Assembly: GCA_964421865.1 (NCBI GenBank)
Contig: CAYQZH010000079.1
Coordinates: 1 to 14,871, forward strand
Direction of reading: 5' to 3'
Length of the DNA stretch: 14,871 bases
DNA from: SBAX01 sp964421865
GTDB taxonomy: Bacteria; Planctomycetota; Phycisphaerae; UBA1845
A program made the position numbers and the translations under genes. Below, one piece after another: positions 1 through 7,613 of this stretch. Position 1 is the first letter of the stretch. Each line of letters opens with the position of its first letter. The notes beneath the pieces were generated by a model. It did no database searches and was not told the DNA's origin. It saw only the letters and a program-made list of their open reading frames with translations.

Positions 1-3000
1 CACCGTCGCCACCGCGTTCCTGGGGTTGGGATGCTGCAACTCGACCAACTCCACCCTGATGGCGTCCTCCAGCGAGCCGTGCAGCTTGCCCTCCACGCGG
101 AACCTCAGGGACCGAGTGGTGCGATCGGGGCTCGTGGCAGAGGAATCCCACACGATGTTCCCCGGCGGCCCCAAGCCGCATAACGGGTCAACACGGGTTC
201 CCGAACATGTTCCGGCTACATCACCTTGGCACACATCGTTCGTCGTGCACCCGTCCCCGTCGTCACAGGCTACGGTCACACCCGTACCGTCGTGTCTGCA
301 GCCCACCCCCACGATGCAGGTGTCCAACGTGCAGACCTTGCTGTCATCGCACGCCGAATTGACCGGCGTGTGAATGCACCCCGTCGCCGGATTGCAGGAG
401 TCCGTGGTGCAGGCGATTCCGTCGTCGCAGTTGGGCGGCACACCACCCACGCAAACCCCGCCCGAACACGTGTCGTTGGTCGTACAAGCGCTGCCGTCGT
501 TGCATGTACCGGGGGTGTTGGGGTGTTGGCACGTACCCCCGCAGGATGGGGTGAGACAGCTGCACGTGTCGGGTCCCGTGCAGGGGTTGTTGTCGTTGCA
601 GTCGTCGTTGCCGTCGCAGGTCACCGTGATGGTGACGCCCGGGCCGAGCGACTTCGTGACGTCGCTCGTGAGGGGGTTCGGAATCGGGCTTTGTACCGCC
701 GTCTTGCTGCCCGCGCCGAAACATGGAAGGAGGGCGATCTGACTGGTCCCGCCGCTAATGGCCTTGAACTTGATCGTGGTCACTTGCAGCCCCGTCGTAG
801 TCGCACAAGCCGGGGGCGCCAGGTTCGTACACTCTCTCCCCGTGGGACAGTCGGCGAGCGAAGAGCATGGTAAGCCATCGTTGGAACCACCGAGGCAGTA
901 CAAATCGCTGCATATCCCATTGGGACAAGCGACCAGCGGAAGCTGGCATGGCGGAACCAGGCAACAGGCTAAGCCATTGTTGGAACCACCGCGGCACGTT
1001 AGGCTGCACGTAGGCGACTGGAACGCAAAGTATCGTGCGTTGCCGTCGTTCGCCGGAACGAAGAGCGGGCCGCCGGTACACGGTTCGTTCAGACCGTCGC
1101 CGTTGTTGATGCAATCGTTGATCCATCCCGAGAAGCCCCACGGGTACTGGTTCGCCGGACAGATCCGGCAGGAATCCGCCCGCACGCAGGGATCCGCCGG
1201 GTTCGGGTTGCCGGAGGTGGGAGTTTGCAACTGCAGAAAGGTCTTGTTCCACGAAAACAAAGCATCAATACTTGAAACCTCGAGGCTGGTCCCGGGGCAC
1301 TCGGCCGTGGGTGTGTTGCATCCGTTGGCCACGGCGCGGAGTTCGAGCACAACTGTCGAGCCGGCAGGGACGGTGGTCGGGCCGGACGCAAGCCATTGGA
1401 GGTTGACGCATCGATACGCAGGGTCAGTCGCTGGCGGGCTGTCCACGCAGAACCCATTGTTGCACTTGGAGACCGCCGTGCAGGGGTCCAAGTCGTCGCA
1501 ACCCACGCCTTGGTTGATCGAGCTGCCCTGACAGCCGACCGTCGGTTGCTCTACACAAGTTCCTTCGCTGCAAAAGTTGTCGAGCGAATGGCAAACAACC
1601 GATGTGCCGGCCACGCAACCGGTCTGGGGGCCGGCGTTGGGATCGCCCGGCCTGCATTTCTCGTTCCCGTCGCATAACAGATTGCCTCCGCTGGAAGGCG
1701 ACCAGCAGCTCTGCCCAGCCAGGCAATCGGAACTGCTCACGCACGTCGCAAATGGCGAACACTCCTTGCCGAAACTAGTCCTGACACACTGCCCCGCGTT
1801 CGGGCAGTCAGAATCGGTGACGCAACTTGTACCCGGGTGACACGACCCGCAACGTGAGTCGTTGAGGACGTTCTGACACGAATCGGCGGTCTCGTTGCAA
1901 GAATCGGTGGTGCACGAAATGCCATCGCTGCAATCCTTGCTACACGCACTGTGGTCGGCGTTGCAGCTCGTGGCCGTCGAGTTGTTGCAAGTCCCCGTCC
2001 CGGCGGGACAGTCCGCGTTGGAATTGCAGCCCTTCGGCGGGCTGCTGGTGGAACACGTGCCCTTGAAACAACAATGCGCCCGGTCGCTGAAGATCGAGCA
2101 GGGGTTCCCGAGCTGGTAGGTGCAGACTTCCTCACCGTTACAGAATAAGCCGTCGCTGCAGATCGTCGAGTTTCCCGTGAACACGCACGAATTCCACAAA
2201 CAGACATTGCTTGTGCAAAAGTTGAGATCCTCACACTGGTTCGAGTTTAGGCATTGCACGCAGCCATCACTTACCTCGTCGCAAGAGCTCGGGCCGCCGA
2301 TGCAAGTACCCGGGCTTCCACAGTCGGCATCCGTGGAGCAGGGTTGCAGGTTGTCCGGCCCATTAACGCACTTCTTACAAACCGGCGGCGCGCCCACGAC
2401 GCATTGGTCGTTTTGGCAGGCTTCCGCTCCGTTGCAGAACGTTCCGTCGTCGCAGCCGCCGTGAGCGTAGTCCGCGTCGTGATCGCATTGCACGCACCGG
2501 CCGCGCAGCTCGCTGCAAAATCCTAGACACTTACCTCCCGTGCCGCAGCTCGAATCCGTGATACAGGTCACCCCGGGCGAAGTTCCCCGGAAGCATTTCT
2601 TGGAGCAGCTTAGCGGCGTACCGGCCTGGCAGAGTCCAGTGGAGCTGTTGCAGCTTTCACCACCGTTGCAGACCAAACCGTCCTGACATTGGGCATCGCT
2701 CAGACACTGCACGCATTTGCCCGTTAAGGTGTTGCAGCGCAGCCGCGGCGAGGTCGTACAGTGGTTGTCTTGCAAACATTGAACGCACGCGTTCAAGGCC
2801 TCGCTGCAGTTGGGCGTCGGCGGCGTCGTCGCCGGACAGATGTGAGCCGTGTGGTTGCAGGCGTTGGTGGTCTCATTACACCCGTCATCCGTGCAGAAAA
2901 TGCCGTCGCTGCAACCATTCTGCGGGTGAAAACAGTTTCCGCCGAGGCAGAAGTCTACTGTGCAGAACAACCCGTCGTCGCAGTTCGGCGGCGAGCATGC

Positions 3001-3120
3001 TTGGCCGCGCGCGGCACCCCCGGTGGCGAAGACCCAACCCACCGCCACGACCAGAACCGATAACCTCGCGCCCTTTCGGCCGTCCCCACCGAGGTGCGAA
3101 CCCGTCCAGTTGGATACCAT
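1..3120 (-). CDS. Large secreted Cys-rich protein with cohesin-like domain (3' end outside window)
   Basis: An uninterrupted minus-strand reading frame starts at ATG 3120-3118 and is still open at base 1, giving 1040 codons. The start is supported by GAGGGG (3133-3128) seven bases upstream. Residues 1-40 look like a Sec signal peptide: a basic n-region ending KGAR, then a hydrophobic stretch LSVLVVAVGWVF, then small residues AARGQA. Residues 42-571 carry about 80 cysteines in degenerate repeats of the CDDGxxC / CxTDDxC / CVQC type seen in secreted planctomycete and myxobacterial proteins. Residues about 572-835 resemble the cohesin-like beta domain of planctomycete exported proteins (SWNKTFLQL, WGFSGWINDC, LQVTTIKFKA), with a Cys-rich insertion at about 704-777. 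More CDDG repeats follow, then from about residue 1000 a non-Cys beta-rich segment that continues beyond the window. About 125 cysteines in all imply many disulfides and an extracytoplasmic location. Function is unknown; a surface or adhesion role is inference. No lipobox is seen, since GQAC lacks the usual Leu. Confidence 0.88.
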   Translation of the reverse strand, partial: MVSNWTGSHLGGDGRKGARLSVLVVAVGWVFATGGAARGQACSPPNCDDGLFCTVDFCLGGNCFHPQNGCSDGIFCTDDGCNETTNACNHTAHICPATTPPTPNCSEALNACVQCLQDNHCTTSPRLRCNTLTGKCVQCLSDAQCQDGLVCNGGESCNSSTGLCQAGTPLSCSKKCFRGTSPGVTCITDSSCGTGGKCLGFCSELRGRCVQCDHDADYAHGGCDDGTFCNGAEACQNDQCVVGAPPVCKKCVNGPDNLQPCSTDADCGSPGTCIGGPSSCDEVSDGCVQCLNSNQCEDLNFCTSNVCLWNSCVFTGNSTICSDGLFCNGEEVCTYQLGNPCSIFSDRAHCCFKGTCSTSSPPKGCNSNADCPAGTGTCNNSTATSCNADHSACSKDCSDGISCTTDSCNETADSCQNVLNDSRCGSCHPGTSCVTDSDCPNAGQCVRTSFGKECSPFATCVSSSDCLAGQSCWSPSSGGNLLCDGNEKCRPGDPNAGPQTGCVAGTSVVCHSLDNFCSEGTCVEQPTVGCQGSSINQGVGCDDLDPCTAVSKCNNGFCVDSPPATDPAYRCVNLQWLASGPTTVPAGSTVVLELRAVANGCNTPTAECPGTSLEVSSIDALFSWNKTFLQLQTPTSGNPNPADPCVRADSCRICPANQYPWGFSGWINDCINNGDGLNEPCTGGPLFVPANDGNARYFAFQSPTCSLTCRGGSNNGLACCLVPPCQLPLVACPNGICSDLYCLGGSNDGLPCSSLADCPTGRECTNLAPPACATTTGLQVTTIKFKAISGGTSQIALLPCFGAGSKTAVQSPIPNPLTSDVTKSLGPGVTITVTCDGNDDCNDNNPCTGPDTCSCLTPSCGGTCQHPNTPGTCNDGSACTTNDTCSGGVCVGGVPPNCDDGIACTTDSCNPATGCIHTPVNSACDDSKVCTLDTCIVGVGCRHDGTGVTVACDDGDGCTTNDVCQGDVAGTCSGTRVDPLCGLGPPGNIVWDSSATSPDRTTRSLRFRVEGKLHGSLEDAIRVELVELQHPNPRNAVATV
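871..996 (-). repeat. Pair of 27-bp direct repeats inside the Cys-rich gene
   Basis: Positions 871-897 and 970-996 match at 25 of 27 bases. On the coding strand they encode CLGGSNDGL and CRGGSNNGL within the Cys-rich insertion of the cohesin-like domain. This suggests recent duplication of a small Cys-rich module of about 33 codons. Confidence 0.6.
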
Positions 3121-3127
3121 GTCGTTA

Positions 3128-3133
3128 CCCCTC
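3128..3133 (-). promoter_or_regulatory. Shine-Dalgarno site of the Cys-rich gene
   Basis: On the minus strand GAGGGG lies seven bases before ATG 3120-3118. It fixes the start of the large Cys-rich gene directly ahead of a good signal peptide. Confidence 0.6.
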
Positions 3134-3233
3134 AGCCCCCTATCCACCCCACGAGACCGCGCCGCAAGGACGCACGACCTCGTCTGACGCAAACCGGCGA
3201 CAACGCCCCCATCGTCACGCAACACGTCGCAGC

Positions 3234-3400
3234 GGCGATGTTATCGGAGATGGTCGAGTTGACACCGGCCGCATCCTCTCCCTCGACTCCGTTCTAATCT
3301 ACCACATCGGCGGCGGCGACACAACCGCCGCGCATCGGACCGCCGACAAGAACGGGATACTCACTCTAGCGCGCCTCCGACCGGTCGTCCAGTCCGCGGC
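3234..3400 (+). pseudogene. Possible decayed dockerin-like fragment
   Basis: Read in the frame beginning at 3234, the sequence gives GDVIGDGRVDTGRILSLDSV, then about 20 residues later TADKNGILTLARL. This resembles the two-part calcium-loop pattern of type I dockerin domains (GDxNxDGxVDxxDxxxL, then DxNxDGxxxxxD), which in planctomycetes usually ends secreted proteins. Key positions are lost (Ile for Asn in the first loop, no second complete loop), and no start, signal peptide or upstream domain accompanies it. It may be a remnant of a deleted gene or chance. Low confidence. Confidence 0.15.
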
Positions 3401-4049
3401 GGTGAAAGTCACATGGTGCGCCGCGGGACTCCAGCGTAGCTCAGCAGCAAAGCCGGGTCCGAAAACACCCCGCGGGAACAAATGTTGATTGTCAACGCAA
3501 ACGGTTCGTGTGCTTTTCGATCCCCCAAGACGTCGTTATCGGCCGGGTCTCCCCACGCATTTATCGCTCGGACTTCTTGCCTCGCGCTCCGCGGACAGCA
3601 CTTCGCGTGACCGGGCAGAAGTCGTCGGCCAGGCGGCCGAAGCTCCTTGGGACGCATCCAAACGGGCGGGTCCTTGTCGAAGCAGCGATGGGAAGGCAGC
3701 AGACACTGCAATTCAACCCGTTCGATGAAGCCCCGCTTTCATGGCTGGCACTACCCACGGGTTCACAAGGACCTTCATCGCTCCATCCATCACGAAGCAA
3801 CCTCGATGCGCCCGCTTCGGCAGCCCACGGGGATGGGATACTCCATTGTAGCAGCCAGGACTGGTCCCAGCCACGACGGCCGCCATCGAGGCAGGAGCGA
3901 TAAACTGGGGTATCTGTGGTGGATGGCAGTTGAATTCCCTGGATAAGATCGCTAGTCTATCGTAACGGCTCCGCGGCATCGTTGTGCCGCGCGCCGCGGG
4001 GTGGAAGGGTTCGGAGGCCTGCGCCGCCAACTTGCTGAGTGCGCAGCGC

Positions 4050-4056
4050 GGAGGGG
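4050..4056 (+). promoter_or_regulatory. Shine-Dalgarno site of the PEP-CTERM gene
   Basis: GGAGGGG sits five bases before ATG 4062. It selects this start over an in-frame ATG at 3984, which lacks such a site and would bury the signal peptide behind 26 extra residues. Confidence 0.65.
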
Positions 4057-4061
4057 AAGCG

Positions 4062-4691
4062 ATGAAGCACGGTCCACTGGCGGCAGGCATCTGGGTCGCG
4101 GCGGTTCTCGGCATCTCGCCGATCTGCCTGGCCGCGACGATGGAGTTCGAGTCCGTTCCCGTCGGCACTAAGTACGGCGGCGACTTCGGCAACGTCCCCG
4201 GCCAGGTCGTCCTCACCGAGAACGGCATCAAAATGTCCGTGGAGCAGTTCTTTCTCCGCCAGTTCACGGATTTCTTCCAGGCGGAAGTCACCGAACCGGC
4301 GAACGATCATCAGTTGGCCATCGACAACATCAGCGTTTTGTTTGACCTCACGGCCCTTCCCTTCAACGTCACCTCGTTGACGCTCCAATACAACGAACTC
4401 GGAGGGGAAGACAACTTCGCCGTGAACGGCGGCCCGATCCTGCAACCCTTAGCACACCTCACGGATATTCCCGTCAATGTGGCTCCGGGAGTCACCGCGC
4501 TGGTGGACGGCGGTCGGATCACCCTCACCGGCGATATCGACCGCGTTCTCATCGGCGGGCAAGAACTGTCGGTCGACACCGTGGTTGCGGTCCCGGAACC
4601 AACGTCGCTGCTGCTTCTCGGAGCGGGTGGAGCGATCCTCCTTCGACGCCTGCGCCGACCCGCGCTCGCCGCGCGAAAGCCCACCCACTGA
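4062..4691 (+). CDS. PEP-CTERM sorting-domain exported protein
   Basis: This 209-residue protein begins with a signal peptide (residues 1-25: MKHG, then a hydrophobic core, ending ICLAA) and ends with a classic PEP-CTERM tail: VPEP at about 177-180, a hydrophobic helix TSLLLLGAGGAILL (181-194) and a basic stop RRLRR (195-199), followed by a 10-residue extension. In known systems such tails are recognised by an exosortase (EpsH/XrtA family) in the membrane, linked to export and exopolysaccharide. The body (about 26-175) is a beta-rich, cysteine-free region without a family I recognise. No exosortase gene lies in the window, as is usual because one enzyme serves many scattered substrates. The upstream in-frame ATG at 3984 is an alternative but unlikely start. 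It appears to be a single-gene unit. Confidence 0.88.
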   Translation: MKHGPLAAGIWVAAVLGISPICLAATMEFESVPVGTKYGGDFGNVPGQVVLTENGIKMSVEQFFLRQFTDFFQAEVTEPANDHQLAIDNISVLFDLTALPFNVTSLTLQYNELGGEDNFAVNGGPILQPLAHLTDIPVNVAPGVTALVDGGRITLTGDIDRVLIGGQELSVDTVVAVPEPTSLLLLGAGGAILLRRLRRPALAARKPTH

Positions 4692-4725
4692 CACGCCCTT
4701 CGGCCACCGTCGGTCGCCACCCGCT

Positions 4726-4759
4726 GATTTGCGCTTTGCGATTTGAGATTCGAGAGTTG
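4726..4759 (+). repeat. Degenerate GATTTG/GATTCG intergenic repeat
   Basis: The gap after the PEP-CTERM gene contains GATTTGCGCTTTGCGATTTG followed by AGATTCGAGAGTTG. This is an imperfect run of about 7-base units built on GATTyG/GATTTG. It resembles the cleaner GATTGTC heptad runs at 10250-10284 and 11094-11128 and probably belongs to the same family of intergenic repeats. Confidence 0.45.
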
Positions 4760-4928
4760 TGGGCGGTGCGTACTCCGCACGCCTTGCTTTGGGCTTTAAC
4801 CCGTCGCTCGCCCGCCAGGTCGAAGTTATCGTGAGGCGAGTGCGTTTGCCGGGCGCAACTTTGGGCCGTAGGATTCGATCGTCCGGTGGGAATGGTGGGG
4901 ATGGGCGATCCGCGACGCGAGACCGCGC

Positions 4929-5858
4929 ATGGGTAGGCCGTACTATGTGATTGATGCGTTCGCGAGCGAGCGGTACACCGGCAACCCCGCGGCGGTGGTG
5001 CTTGATGCGGAGGGGCTCGACGACTCGGCCATGCGGGCGATTGCCGCGGAGTTCAATCTCAGCGAAACGACTTTCGTTCTGCCGCCGCAGAGCGGTCGTG
5101 GAACGAGCGCCGGGCCGCACGTTCGTTTTCGGTGGTTCACGCCGACCGTGGAAGTCGATATGTGCGGCCACGCGACAATCGCGGGCCTTCACGCGCTTAT
5201 CGAATCCGGTCGCGTGCGACATGACGATCCGTCCGCCAGCACGCAGGTTCACATTGATACGAAGTCGGGAACCCTCACGGGCTTCATCGAGGCCATTCCG
5301 GGGAACGAGTCAGCGCGGATGATCTGGCTGGACCTGCCGGACCCGGTGTTGACGGACCACCGGCTGATCGCGGCGGAGCTTTCGACCGTGTTGCGGATAC
5401 CGGTGGATGCGTTGGAGACGAAGTTGCCGACGACGGAAACGCAGGACCATGACGTGCTCGTGTTCGTGCGAAGTTTCGGATCGCTCAACGACGCCCGGCC
5501 CGACTTTCCGCGACTCGCCGAGTTGCTCAACCGCGAGCGGCTGCGTGGTCTCTGCCTGGCGACGGTGAACACGATCACACCGTCGGTCCACGTGCAATCG
5601 CGTTTTTTCGCCCCGAATTTGGGGATCGACGAGGACCCTGTGACGGGGAGCGTTCACGGCCCGCTGGCGGCGTATCTGGTGTGGAAGCAGCTCGTACCGA
5701 CCGCTAACGGGCTTTCCGGACTGACGTGCGTGCAAGGCAAGCCCGGCGGACGCACGGGCTTGTTGCACGCCCTTGTGCAGGTCCAGGGCGAGGATCGTTT
5801 CGCCGTGCGGATCGGCGGGCAAGCCGTCACCACGATGCGCGGCACGCTGGTGGATTGA
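4929..5858 (+). CDS. PhzF-family isomerase/epimerase-like protein
   Basis: The 309-residue product has the usual length and both halves of the PhzF / diaminopimelate epimerase-like fold. Visible signatures are the N-terminal YYVIDAFASERYTGNPAAVV, the SETTF segment with Glu46 at the position of the catalytic glutamate of PhzF, RWFTPTVEVDMCGHATIAG (residues 68-86), and the C-terminal counterpart FFAPNLGIDEDPVTGSVHGP (226-245) containing the DPVTGS loop around Asp236. Family members catalyse proton-shift isomerisations on small metabolites; PhzF itself acts on trans-2,3-dihydro-3-hydroxyanthranilate. No other phenazine genes are present, so the substrate is unknown. The start has only a weak upstream purine stretch, but the conserved YYVIDAF begins at residue 5, so it cannot lie far away. 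The stop overlaps the next gene's start (TGATG), indicating translational coupling with the lipid kinase. Confidence 0.93.
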   Translation: MGRPYYVIDAFASERYTGNPAAVVLDAEGLDDSAMRAIAAEFNLSETTFVLPPQSGRGTSAGPHVRFRWFTPTVEVDMCGHATIAGLHALIESGRVRHDDPSASTQVHIDTKSGTLTGFIEAIPGNESARMIWLDLPDPVLTDHRLIAAELSTVLRIPVDALETKLPTTETQDHDVLVFVRSFGSLNDARPDFPRLAELLNRERLRGLCLATVNTITPSVHVQSRFFAPNLGIDEDPVTGSVHGPLAAYLVWKQLVPTANGLSGLTCVQGKPGGRTGLLHALVQVQGEDRFAVRIGGQAVTTMRGTLVD

Positions 5859-6751
5859 TGGTCGAGCGTCGTCGATTCGCGGCCATCGTCAATCCGATCT
5901 CCGGTCGCCGGAACATGTTGCCCCGCGTGCGGACGATCGCCCGGGCGGTGGAGCGTCGCGGCGGTCGGCTTGAAGTCCTGGTCACGGACGGCCCGAGACA
6001 CGCGACGGAACTTGCGTCAACACTGGGAAGCGAGGTCGAGGCCTTGCTCGTCGTCGGCGGCGACGGCACCGTGGGCGAGGTGCTCAACGGACTTGCCGAT
6101 TCCCGGGTTCCCCTGGTCATCTACCGGACGGGTACGGAGAATCTGCTGGCCCGCGAGCTGGGGATGCCTAGCGACCCCGACGAAATCACGGCGACGCTGG
6201 TGTACGGCGACGAGTTCGCGAGTGATGTGGGGGTCATCGGCGGCCGGCGGTTCTTGGCCATGGCGGGGATCGGGTTCGACGCCGAATGTGTGGTCCGCAT
6301 GAACCGGGCGCGGCGCGGGCACATCACCCACGGGGATTATTTCTGGCCGATCTGGCGGACATATTGGGCGTATCAGTACCCTCGTCTTCTCGTGGAGGCC
6401 GACGGGGCGACGGTGTTCGAGGGGCATGGGTTTGCGCTGATCGGCAACATCGCCCGCTACTCGGCCGGGATGCGCATTCTGCTCCACGCGCGACCCGACG
6501 ATGGGCTGTTGGATCTGGGCGTGTTCCCGTGCGGATCGCGGTTGAGGATGTTGGGGCACGCCGGCCGAGCGCTCTCGCGCCGACACGTCGGGCGCTGGGG
6601 GATGATCTACCAGCAATGCCGGACGGTGCGGATCAGTTCCGACGAGAAAGTGCCGATCGAGGTGGACGGCGAATTGGGCGGCGTGTTGCCCGCGGAGTGC
6701 TCGGTCCGACCCGGGGCGGTCACGTTCCTGCGGATGCGGGCGGGAATGTGA
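5858..6751 (+). CDS. Diacylglycerol/lipid kinase family protein (YegS/BmrU-like)
   Basis: The 297-residue protein shows a DAGK catalytic domain: VNPISG (11-16) at the start, the nucleotide-binding LLVVGGDGTVGEVLNGL with GGDGT at 67-71, RTGTENLLAREL (90-101), matching the family GTxNDFAR segment, and the C-terminal half with ARPDDGLLDLGVF (211-223) and VPIEVDGE (265-272). Bacterial members phosphorylate diacylglycerol or related lipids at the cytoplasmic face of the membrane and recycle lipid intermediates; the exact substrate is not readable here. The start chosen is ATG 5858, which overlaps the PhzF-family stop by one base. A longer form from 5726 would add 44 Arg-rich residues that are only the shadow of the upstream gene. 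Coupling to a PhzF-like gene is unusual, and the functional link is unknown. Confidence 0.92.
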   Translation: MVERRRFAAIVNPISGRRNMLPRVRTIARAVERRGGRLEVLVTDGPRHATELASTLGSEVEALLVVGGDGTVGEVLNGLADSRVPLVIYRTGTENLLARELGMPSDPDEITATLVYGDEFASDVGVIGGRRFLAMAGIGFDAECVVRMNRARRGHITHGDYFWPIWRTYWAYQYPRLLVEADGATVFEGHGFALIGNIARYSAGMRILLHARPDDGLLDLGVFPCGSRLRMLGHAGRALSRRHVGRWGMIYQQCRTVRISSDEKVPIEVDGELGGVLPAECSVRPGAVTFLRMRAGM

Positions 6752-6872
6752 CGGGCAGAACTCTCCGACGACGCGAAGCTCATCCTTGCCGTGAAGCATG
6801 TCGGCACCGTCCCATACGGATTCGGCGACGGCTCGGGCTGTCGAGGTAGGTTCCCGAAGAGACGAGAGTCAG

Positions 6873-7274
6873 CTATATGTTGCCAGGTTTGTACCCGTGC
6901 CAGTATGGCTCGTAATACCACCACCAAATGGTGTAATCAGGACCATGACCGCTCCCAGACATTTGGTATCGCGCGTTTTGGAAGTCGTACGCGCAGACCG
7001 CCACGGAAACAAGAAGGCCAAACACGAATGTGAGGACTCCCCAGCCGAAACGACCCAGGTGGTTTAGAACAACGCTTGCAACAAAAACCAGCGTAATGCC
7101 CATATAGGGCAGTGAGAAGATCACCAACTGCAGGGCAAAGTCCGGCACGGCGTTGGCGAGACGCAGGGTAAAGAAAAGCCCAATGACGAAATGAGCAACT
7201 GCAAGATAACCGAACGCCAGTGTAAAGATGCCTACCCAGCTGGCGAAGTCGTTTGGCTTCCTGCTCGTCAACAT
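6873..7274 (-). CDS. Small membrane protein, three predicted helices, aromatic C-terminal tail
   Basis: The 133-residue product has three clear hydrophobic segments (about 12-36, 45-70 and 76-96) and then a soluble tail containing TIWWWYYEPYWHGYKPGNI, very rich in Trp, Tyr and Pro. ATG 7274 is preceded by GGAGG (7286-7282) at seven bases, a strong ribosome site, and follows the stop of the upstream small gene by three bases, so the two are probably cotranscribed and coupled. Codon use and the hydrophobicity pattern support a real gene despite its size. I do not recognise the family. It is convergent with the lipid kinase gene, 121 bp away. Confidence 0.72.
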   Translation of the reverse strand: MLTSRKPNDFASWVGIFTLAFGYLAVAHFVIGLFFTLRLANAVPDFALQLVIFSLPYMGITLVFVASVVLNHLGRFGWGVLTFVFGLLVSVAVCAYDFQNARYQMSGSGHGPDYTIWWWYYEPYWHGYKPGNI

Positions 7275-7277
7275 GGT

Positions 7278-7487
7278 CTAGCCTCCGCCTCCCTCACCCG
7301 GCCCGTGCTGGATTTCCGGTCTGAGCTGGGTGAGACCCACGCGCTGCCGGAACGCCTTGGCGCGTGTTTCCAAGGTCCGTTCGCTGGCCGAAGAGTCATC
7401 GCTGTGCTGCCACTCCGTGAAGAGGAGCAACGCAAGAAATTCGGGGCTGAAATCGGGGCCGGTAACGAAATCCACGTGGGCAGTCAC
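7278..7487 (-). CDS. Short hypothetical protein, upstream partner of the small membrane protein
   Basis: This frame codes for about 69 residues from GTG 7487, including FSPEFLALLLFTEWQ and then a hydrophilic, charged half ending in GPGEGGGG. It stops at 7280-7278, three bases before the next gene, and its 3' end supplies that gene's ribosome site. The frame is open back to TTG 7541 (87 residues), but the extra N-terminal part looks unlike protein sequence, and a promoter-like pair at 7570-7542 would place the transcript start inside it. There is no good Shine-Dalgarno site for any start. The arrangement argues for a real gene; the identity is unknown and the start is uncertain. Confidence 0.42.
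   Translation of the reverse strand: MTAHVDFVTGPDFSPEFLALLLFTEWQHSDDSSASERTLETRAKAFRQRVGLTQLRPEIQHGPGEGGGG
7282..7286 (-). promoter_or_regulatory. Shine-Dalgarno site of the small membrane protein gene
   Basis: Minus-strand GGAGG lies seven bases before ATG 7274, inside the end of the preceding reading frame. This supports translational coupling. Confidence 0.6.
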
Positions 7488-7541
7488 CACGTTTTCTATA
7501 AGTGCTCGGCACCCGCGCGGCGACACCGGGCACGCAGCCAA

Positions 7542-7570
7542 ATACTATCCACCCTGTCGTTCGGCGGCAA
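7542..7570 (-). promoter_or_regulatory. Candidate sigma70-type promoter for the small minus-strand gene pair
   Basis: On the minus strand TTGCCG (7570-7565) is separated by exactly 17 bases from TAGTAT (7547-7542), four of six consensus matches in each box. Transcription would begin near 7535 and read through both small genes. Based on boxes only. Confidence 0.3.
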
Positions 7571-7613
7571 GGGACAAATCACTCCGGGTGTAAGCCTCGA
7601 GGCGCAGCCGCGA

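Larger units (their letters stand above)
3121..4061. other. Non-coding stretch between divergent genes
   Basis: About 940 bp separate the Cys-rich gene (minus) from the PEP-CTERM gene (plus). No frame here shows a recognisable family, a good ribosome site and sustained coding bias together. I can see a short perfect inverted repeat GTTGA-TTG-TCAAC (3484-3496), a stem CGGCGG/CCGCCG near 3308-3328, a perfect 6-bp hairpin GCGGCA-TCGTTG-TGCCGC (3973-3990) in the leader of the PEP-CTERM gene, and a weak dockerin-like remnant near 3234-3400. Promoters for both flanking genes must lie here, but only a weak plus-strand candidate (TTGAAT 3930-3935, 17-bp gap, TAGTCT 3953-3958) is visible. Confidence 0.5.

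Noticed and set aside
41..42. Lipoprotein signal in the Cys-rich protein (residues 39-42, GQAC)
   Set aside because: The residue three before the Cys is Gly and not Leu, Val or Ile, so the lipobox rule is not met. A signal peptidase I site fits better. Coordinates here are residue numbers.
755..2234. Several Arg-rich or Pro-rich frames on both strands within the Cys-rich gene
   Set aside because: All are shadows of the single open minus-strand frame running from 3120 to base 1, which alone shows organised repeats and a signal peptide.
3973..3990. Perfect hairpin GCGGCA-TCGTTG-TGCCGC as a terminator
   Set aside because: No T run follows on either strand, and it lies in the leader of a gene rather than behind one. 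A leader structure is possible but unsupported.
3713..4445. Minus-strand frames opposite the start of the PEP-CTERM gene
   Set aside because: The plus-strand gene has a signal peptide, a strong ribosome site and a PEP-CTERM tail. The minus frames show no motif or ribosome site.
6017..6799. Minus-strand frame of 260 codons
   Set aside because: Antisense to the lipid kinase, whose GGDGT and other motifs make the plus strand certain; the product is His/Pro/Arg-rich with no domain.
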